A stretch of DNA of 64,000 nt from CANIGN01 sp041391385. GTDB taxonomy: Bacteria; Bdellovibrionota; UBA2428. The notes beneath the pieces are model-generated. The model made no database searches, had not been told where the DNA came from, and saw only the letters and a list, made by a program, of their open reading frames with translations. Below, one piece after another: positions 59,223 through 64,000 of this stretch. The stretch lies in contig JAWKOD010000002.1 of NCBI GenBank assembly GCA_041391385.1, forward strand, positions 62,001-126,000, in the 5' to 3' direction. The translations under genes were made by a program, and so were the position numbers. The first letter of the stretch is position 1; each line of letters starts with the position of its first letter.

Positions 59223-59957
59223 ATGAGGGGATTTCATCTATTACTAATGTGGATTATGGCCTTGGCTATAACAAATGCACACGCCAAGAAGGTTTCTGCG
59301 CCTTCGGTAACAGTGCAGGATGAAGATCTTCGAGTTGAAACTAAAAAAGAAGATAAAAAAGTATCAAGTCCTCCAGTCCATGTTGAAGACGAGGATTTAG
59401 ATGTTGAAGATGATGTGCCTGCTGAAGAAGAAGTCGTTTATGACGAGGAAGAAGAGACAATAGTTGCAGAAGAGCCTGCTCCACTTCAAGAAAACAGACA
59501 TTTTAGTTTAGAAATCAATGGAAGCTTTGGACGCAGTCTCGGCTGTATTATTCCTAATTGTGGTTCTTTTGTTCCGATGCAAAGAATGTGCGGTGGTGTT
59601 TATGTTCAAGGCTATGCGAATCAATGTCAGCCGCCTCAATACAGACAAGTTGTTTATCAAGATGTTTATGTAAATGAGCAATCGAGCAATTATCAAATGC
59701 GAGGTTACTGCCCTTGCCAAGGTCAAATGGGCTGTGGATGCGGTGCGCGGACTCCTGTTCTTTTTGTAAACAATGTTCAGCCGATGCCAACACCAACTCC
59801 AACATGGCGACCACTTGTAACAAGAACAGCACCTGTATGGGGCCCTACGCCTCAAGCCGTATTCGAAGTACCTACGCAGCAACAGCATAGTTTGAATCCT
59901 CGCAACACCGGATTCATCCCCCGCGAAGGCTTCCCTTACAACGCCGGCTCCTATTAG
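59223..59957 (+). CDS. exported acidic, Cys- and Pro-rich hypothetical protein
   Basis: This is a 244-aa protein with a signal peptide ending NAHA. A duplicated 15-residue unit follows: KKVSAPSVTVQDEDLRVE and KKVSSPPVHVEDEDLDVE. Then comes a strongly acidic run, an ENRHFSLEINGSFGRSL strand, a Cys-rich part (CIIPNC, CGG, CQPP, CPCQ, GCGCG) and a Pro/Thr/Gln tail. AGGGG precedes the ATG by five bases. No family recognised; the composition suggests an envelope or surface-structure protein. Confidence 0.75.
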   Translation: MRGFHLLLMWIMALAITNAHAKKVSAPSVTVQDEDLRVETKKEDKKVSSPPVHVEDEDLDVEDDVPAEEEVVYDEEEETIVAEEPAPLQENRHFSLEINGSFGRSLGCIIPNCGSFVPMQRMCGGVYVQGYANQCQPPQYRQVVYQDVYVNEQSSNYQMRGYCPCQGQMGCGCGARTPVLFVNNVQPMPTPTPTWRPLVTRTAPVWGPTPQAVFEVPTQQQHSLNPRNTGFIPREGFPYNAGSY

Positions 59958-60019
59958 GCGTCAGAGACCTTTTGGGCATACCCCCGCGACCTTTTCGACA
60001 TAGCTAAAGTTAGATTTTC

Positions 60020-60049
60020 TTGCACCTACACAACTTGAGTGAGTAAACT
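60020..60049 (+). promoter_or_regulatory. possible galU promoter
   Basis: TTGCAC (60020-60025) and TAAACT (60044-60049) are 18 bases apart. The galU ATG is nine bases after the hexamer and lacks a Shine-Dalgarno, again suggesting a near-leaderless transcript. The matches to consensus are partial. Confidence 0.22.
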
Positions 60050-60058
60050 AGTTGGTGC

Positions 60059-60937
60059 ATGTCTGAAAAAGTACGAAAAGTAGTTATTCCAGTCGCTGGA
60101 ATGGGAACAAGGTTTTTACCTGCAACGAAAGTCCTTCCTAAGGAATTACTGCCCATTGTAGATCGCCCCATTATTCAGCTTATCGTTGAAGAGTGCGTGT
60201 CAGCGGGAATGGAGACAATAGTTTTTGTAACTTCAAGGCCCAAGGTAACGCTTGAAGATCACTTTGACCCAGCAGACTTAGCCAGCTGGAAATTAGCCGC
60301 AGCTGGTAAAGCGCATCTTATCGAGAGCGTACTCGAGCTCGCAAAAAAAATTCAGATTATTAGTATTCGGCAACATGTCCCGCGTGGGTTAGGCGACGCC
60401 GTTTTAACGTCAGAGGCCGTTATTGGAAATTCTCCTTTTGCGGTTGTTTTGGGCGATGACATTGTCATCAACAACGGGGGCCCTTCTGCCATTGGGCAGT
60501 GCTTGAAAAAGTTTGATGAAAACGACAAGGCTTCAGTCATTGGGGTGCTTGAAGTCCCCCAAGAAGAAACAAGTAAATATGGAATTGTTGGATTTGAAAA
60601 CGAAAAAACAGGTAAGGTTGCTTCGTTTGTAGAAAAACCGAGTCCAGAAAAAGCACCTTCAAACTGGGCTCTTCCTGGGCGCTATGTTTTTCAACCAAGT
60701 ATTTTTGATGCTATTCGAGCAACGAGCAAAGGTGTAGGAAATGAAATTCAACTGACAGATGCAATGGCCCATTTGCTTAAAAGCGAGAGCTTTTTTGCAG
60801 AGAAAATACAGGGAACTCGTTTTGATACAGGAGACAAGCTTGGATACATAATGGCCAATGTTCACTTTGCTCTTCAAGACGAGAAATATAAAGAGACTCT
60901 CGGAAATTGGCTTAAAAAAACGGTAGCTGAACTATGA
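60059..60937 (+). CDS. galU: UTP--glucose-1-phosphate uridylyltransferase
   Basis: This 292-aa nucleotidyltransferase makes UDP-glucose for envelope polysaccharides. The nucleotide-binding signature GMGTRFLPATKVLPKE and VDRPIIQLIVEE open the protein; PRGLGDAVL, VVLGDDIV, KYGIVGFE, SFVEKPSP and RFDTGDKLGYI follow in order. Length is normal. The next gene overlaps its stop by ATGA. Confidence 0.96.
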   Translation: MSEKVRKVVIPVAGMGTRFLPATKVLPKELLPIVDRPIIQLIVEECVSAGMETIVFVTSRPKVTLEDHFDPADLASWKLAAAGKAHLIESVLELAKKIQIISIRQHVPRGLGDAVLTSEAVIGNSPFAVVLGDDIVINNGGPSAIGQCLKKFDENDKASVIGVLEVPQEETSKYGIVGFENEKTGKVASFVEKPSPEKAPSNWALPGRYVFQPSIFDAIRATSKGVGNEIQLTDAMAHLLKSESFFAEKIQGTRFDTGDKLGYIMANVHFALQDEKYKETLGNWLKKTVAEL

Positions 60938-61794
60938 AGAAGTATTTAGTATTTGGATTTTTAATTTTCAGTAATGCACATGCGTTTTTGCCTGATTTAG
61001 GTCACATGATTAGACATCAGCCTATGATGCTTAAGGCAAACCCACGAGACTTTACGGTTGAGGGGAATATTGAAATTCAAGGAGACAAGGCACCCTTTAA
61101 ATTAAGTTGGGTGGGCGTTAAAGAAGGTTATGTGGTGGAGTTTAAAAAAATTCCCTCAAGTTGGACCACCTCAAACATCTCAGATCTTACTCTTTTTCGT
61201 GATGGTGCTGCCTGTATGCTTATCATTAATAAAACAGCAAATCCGTGCTCGTCTCTTCGTTTTTGGGGGGATTTTGAGTTCAATAGTAATGGCGATAGAG
61301 CTGCACAAACAATATCAGCGGTGGGTATCGCAAGTAGTTCTGAGACTGCGTATAAGCCGATAAACTCAAAAGAAATTGCCGAATCAAAGAAGCCCTCCAA
61401 GGTGAAGGCTGTGCTTAAGGAAATTCAAGGGACTTTCTTGTCTGTTTTGGAATATGCCAACGGAAAGGGTGCTTTTATAGATTTTGATTCTGTTAATTAT
61501 TCCCCTCTCTGGGCACGCTTCTCAGTGGACGGAATGTTTTGGGATTTTGTTGCGAGCCCCGAGCTTTATCTTGAAAAAGAAGAGCGGAAAAATAATTTAG
61601 TCATTTCGCAACGAATTGAGGTTCGCGAAGGTGCGAGACTTGTGGCTATTGTAAAAAGAGAGCCTCTTAAGAGAGCGGCTCGTTTAAGCTTGCCTAAGAT
61701 GCCTTCCTCAAAAGCAACTGTTTCAGAAGTCCCCTATGACCGTTTTTCTGATAGAGGTAGAGAGTTTTTAAAGGTACTGTTTTTGACTCATTGA
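60934..61794 (+). CDS. exported hypothetical protein
   Basis: This is a 286-aa protein with an N-terminal signal (KKYLVFGFLIFSNAHA, cleaved before FLPDL). The mature part is beta-rich with two close cysteines (AACML, NPCSS) and a basic C-terminal region. No known domain. It overlaps galU by ATGA and lies one base before priA, so it is in the same transcript as both; the position gives no clear functional hint. Confidence 0.78.
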   Translation: MKKYLVFGFLIFSNAHAFLPDLGHMIRHQPMMLKANPRDFTVEGNIEIQGDKAPFKLSWVGVKEGYVVEFKKIPSSWTTSNISDLTLFRDGAACMLIINKTANPCSSLRFWGDFEFNSNGDRAAQTISAVGIASSSETAYKPINSKEIAESKKPSKVKAVLKEIQGTFLSVLEYANGKGAFIDFDSVNYSPLWARFSVDGMFWDFVASPELYLEKEERKNNLVISQRIEVREGARLVAIVKREPLKRAARLSLPKMPSSKATVSEVPYDRFSDRGREFLKVLFLTH

Positions 61795-61795
61795 T

Positions 61796-63874
61796 ATGAG
61801 TTTTGCAGAAGTAGCGGTTTCGGTTCCGCTCTACCCGAACAAAAGGTTTTTTGATTATAAAATTCCCGAATCCTTATTGGGCAAAGTAACTCCGGGACAA
61901 CTTATAGTGGTGCCCTTTGGTCGTAGAAAAACATGGGGTGTTGTTTGGCGCCTGAAAGATAAGACTGATTTTGAAGGCGACGCTTCAAAAATAAAGGAAT
62001 TGGATTCTTTTGTTTTTGAGAAGACTGTTTTTTCCAAAGCACAACTTGAGTTCGCTGAATGGATGTGTGAGCGGTATTTTTATCCTATTGGAGAGGTATG
62101 TGAGGCTATGTTGCCGGCAGCTATTCGAAAAGCTTCGCAAAAGCTGCTCAATGCCACTCCTAAAGTGAAAGAAAAATTATCACATACTCTTAGAGTTTTG
62201 AACGAAGAACAAGAGCGGGTTATGGCCGAAGTTGCGAGTAGCCCTTTGGCTGAGCATCTTATCTGGGGCGTGACGGGTTCTGGTAAGACGGAAGTTTACT
62301 TACATCTAATTCAAAAAATGATTCAAGAAGACAAAACAAGTATTGTTCTTGTTCCTGAAATAGCGCTGACTCCGCAACTTTTTTCACGCTTTGAAAATGC
62401 TTTTCCTGGAGAAGTAGCGGTTTTTCATAGCGCACAAACTGAAAAAGAACAGCGCACTTCTTGGCTTGATATCTTTTATGGTAGAAAAAAAATTGCTCTA
62501 GGCCCTCGCTCTGCACTTTTTGCTCCTGTTTCTAGTTTGGGACTTATTGTCATGGACGAAGAGCATGAGGGTTCTTATAAGCAAGAGGAGCGTTTACGTT
62601 ACCATGCTCGAGTGGCAGCTCAAAAACTTGCGGAGCTAAGTGGCGCAAAACTTATATTAGGTAGCGCAACACCAAGTGCAGAGACATTGTTTCGTGCTTT
62701 ATCTCAAAAAACAGGTCTTTCAAAGTTAAGTGCCCGCGCTGTAAAAACGGCTACACGACCTACAGTTGAAGTAGTAGATTTAAAAAAGAAACTCGCACAA
62801 AAAACATTTCAACCCTCTCCTTATAAAGAGGATGCAGGAGAAAGTTTTCCCTTAGAGCCCGAATCTTTGTTTTTTTCTGAAGAGCTTGTTTATGAGCTTG
62901 GACAAGTTTTAGAAAGAAAAGAACAAGCGATATTGTTTTTGAATAGAAGGGGCTTGGGACGTGCTCGTGTCTGCAAAAAATGTGGCTATCAACCCTCTTG
63001 TTTACAGTGTGCTGTGACGCTTATACCGCATAAAAATAAAATGCTTTGTCATTATTGCGGTTTTGAAACCTTTGTTCCAGAGAAATGTGAGAAATGCTCT
63101 GGAGAGATGAAAGAAGTTGGCTTTGGGACTCAAGCGCTCGAGGAGATGCTCCAAAAGTTTTTTCCAAAAATTCGTTCTCTTCGACTAGATAGAGATGTCG
63201 TTCAGGATAGAAAAAAATTAGTTGAGACTCTTAAGTCGTTTTCTGATCGTGAGGCCGATGTACTGATTGGCACTCAAATGGTGGCAAAGGGACATGATTT
63301 CCCTCAGGTAAGTTTAGTGGGAGTTATTCTGGCGGACATTGGATTTTCAATGCCTGATTTTCGGAACGAAGAGAAGGCGTTTCAGTTGTTAACACAGGTG
63401 GCAGGTCGAGCAGGCCGGGCTGAAATTCCGGGTAAGGTTGTTATTCAAAGTTTTCGACCTGAGGAAAAGATTTTCCAGCTCCTTAAAGAAGGCGAAGATC
63501 TTGGAGTCTACGAGCAGTTTTTGAGTGAGGTCATTGAAACGCGGAAATATCTCAATTATCCGCCTTTCTCCTCCCTTGCTATGATTCAGTTTCAGGGGCT
63601 CGATGCGGCAGAGGTTGAAGCGGCCGCCGTTATGGTAAATAAAGCTTTGGATAAAGTGAAGGCAGAAAACTTTTGGGTATTAGGAGCTGTTCCTTCTCCT
63701 ATTGTTAAAGTGCGCAATAAGTATCGTTATCAAATACTCTTAAAGTCTGAATCTTTTGAAGTTCTAAAAAAATCGCTCACATGGGTTCAAGACAAGTGGG
63801 TTGGAGCGGGCTTAGAAAAAAAGTTTCAAAACACACGGCTTATCATAGACGTAGATCCTGTTGGTATGATGTGA
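61796..63874 (+). CDS. priA: primosomal protein N' (replication restart helicase)
   Basis: PriA is a superfamily 2 DNA helicase that restarts stalled forks. The 692-aa protein has the N-terminal 3'-DNA-binding domain (VAVSVPLYPNKRFFDYKIP), Walker A WGVTGSGKTEVY (about 158), the DEEH box MDEEHEGSYKQ, and the zinc-binding region with CKKCGYQPSCLQC and CHYCG/CEKC pairs inserted before the second helicase half (GTQMVAKGHDFPQVSLV, QVAGRAGR). Length is normal. Confidence 0.97.
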   Translation: MSFAEVAVSVPLYPNKRFFDYKIPESLLGKVTPGQLIVVPFGRRKTWGVVWRLKDKTDFEGDASKIKELDSFVFEKTVFSKAQLEFAEWMCERYFYPIGEVCEAMLPAAIRKASQKLLNATPKVKEKLSHTLRVLNEEQERVMAEVASSPLAEHLIWGVTGSGKTEVYLHLIQKMIQEDKTSIVLVPEIALTPQLFSRFENAFPGEVAVFHSAQTEKEQRTSWLDIFYGRKKIALGPRSALFAPVSSLGLIVMDEEHEGSYKQEERLRYHARVAAQKLAELSGAKLILGSATPSAETLFRALSQKTGLSKLSARAVKTATRPTVEVVDLKKKLAQKTFQPSPYKEDAGESFPLEPESLFFSEELVYELGQVLERKEQAILFLNRRGLGRARVCKKCGYQPSCLQCAVTLIPHKNKMLCHYCGFETFVPEKCEKCSGEMKEVGFGTQALEEMLQKFFPKIRSLRLDRDVVQDRKKLVETLKSFSDREADVLIGTQMVAKGHDFPQVSLVGVILADIGFSMPDFRNEEKAFQLLTQVAGRAGRAEIPGKVVIQSFRPEEKIFQLLKEGEDLGVYEQFLSEVIETRKYLNYPPFSSLAMIQFQGLDAAEVEAAAVMVNKALDKVKAENFWVLGAVPSPIVKVRNKYRYQILLKSESFEVLKKSLTWVQDKWVGAGLEKKFQNTRLIIDVDPVGMM

Positions 63875-63915
63875 GCCTCTTTGAGTTTAGGTGTCATTTT
63901 TTGATTTAGAGTTCT

Positions 63916-63937
63916 TCCCCACGAGGTGGGCGTTTTT
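63916..63937 (+). terminator. possible terminator after priA
   Basis: CCCAC (63918-63922) pairs with GTGGG (63926-63930) around a 3-base loop, followed by CGTTTTT. A second, alternative stem GGGC/GCCC (63928-63931 with 63938-63941) overlaps it and is also followed by T residues. It lies about 42 bases after the priA stop. Confidence 0.4.
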
Positions 63938-64000
63938 GCCCAGAGCTTTTTGACGTTTGATCTGAAATTTGTTTTTAACTGCCTTTAAAGCCGAAACTTG

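Noticed and set aside
59508..59888. Minus-strand frame of 126 codons opposite the Cys-rich exported protein
   Set aside because: It is the antisense of a biased coding region; the plus-strand frame has a signal peptide and a good ribosome-binding site.

Overview
The window is a gene-dense stretch (about 43% G+C by eye) of a Gram-negative chromosome. Lipoprotein lipoboxes, outer-membrane barrel-like proteins, PlsB, a VKOR-DsbA fusion, a MYXO-CTERM-like tail on a subtilase, a GYF-TM-TPR membrane protein and many secreted orphan proteins suggest a Bdellovibrionota / deltaproteobacteria-like organism. This placement is inference from gene content; there is no 16S gene here. No insertion sequence, phage gene, CRISPR array or integrase was seen, so the window looks like core chromosome with lineage-specific genes.

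Layout. (1) 1-13034, plus strand: respiratory complex I. The end of one operon (nuoL tail, nuoM, nuoN) is followed by a second set ordered A-C-E-F-H-J-K-L-M-N, with its own L, M and N but no nuoB, nuoD, nuoG or nuoI. (2) 13104-17913, plus: a large GYF-TM-TPR protein, serS and tadA. (3) 17916-23259, minus: VOC protein, Y-family polymerase, small orphans, a GloB-like hydrolase, a lipoprotein and a VKOR-DsbA fusion. (4) 23347-27893, plus: division genes ddl-ftsQ-ftsA-ftsZ with a strong terminator. (5) 27932-36057: an SDR epimerase, an M20 peptidase, a coupled trio that looks like a degenerate ECF sigma / anti-sigma set, rmuC, a PmtA-like methyltransferase, tRNA-Arg(ACG), aspartokinase and a NamZ-type muramidase. 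(6) 36377-43501: a LysM lipoprotein with an apparent frameshift, an alpha/beta hydrolase, a thiBPQ thiamine transporter, a DedA protein and a secreted subtilase. (7) 43706-50440: a HEAT-repeat protein, several small exported proteins and a leucine-catabolism group (carboxyltransferase, methylglutaconyl-CoA hydratase-like, HMG-CoA lyase, lone biotin carrier). (8) 50516-63874: plsB, a TIGR02757 protein, a DUF1223 protein, a polyphosphate module (sixA-like, ppk, divergent ppx), two exported proteins, galU, an exported orphan and priA.

How the genes fit together. Genes inside operons are tightly packed, with many 4-base ATGA overlaps. Several genes that open a transcript lack a Shine-Dalgarno sequence and have a -10-like hexamer only 7-10 bases before the start codon, which hints at leaderless mRNAs. 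TadA and its usual substrate, tRNA-Arg(ACG), are both encoded here. The most unusual points are the core-less second nuo operon next to a duplicated membrane arm, the sigma/anti-sigma-like trio at 30159-31533, and the out-of-frame membrane anchor of the LysM lipoprotein.
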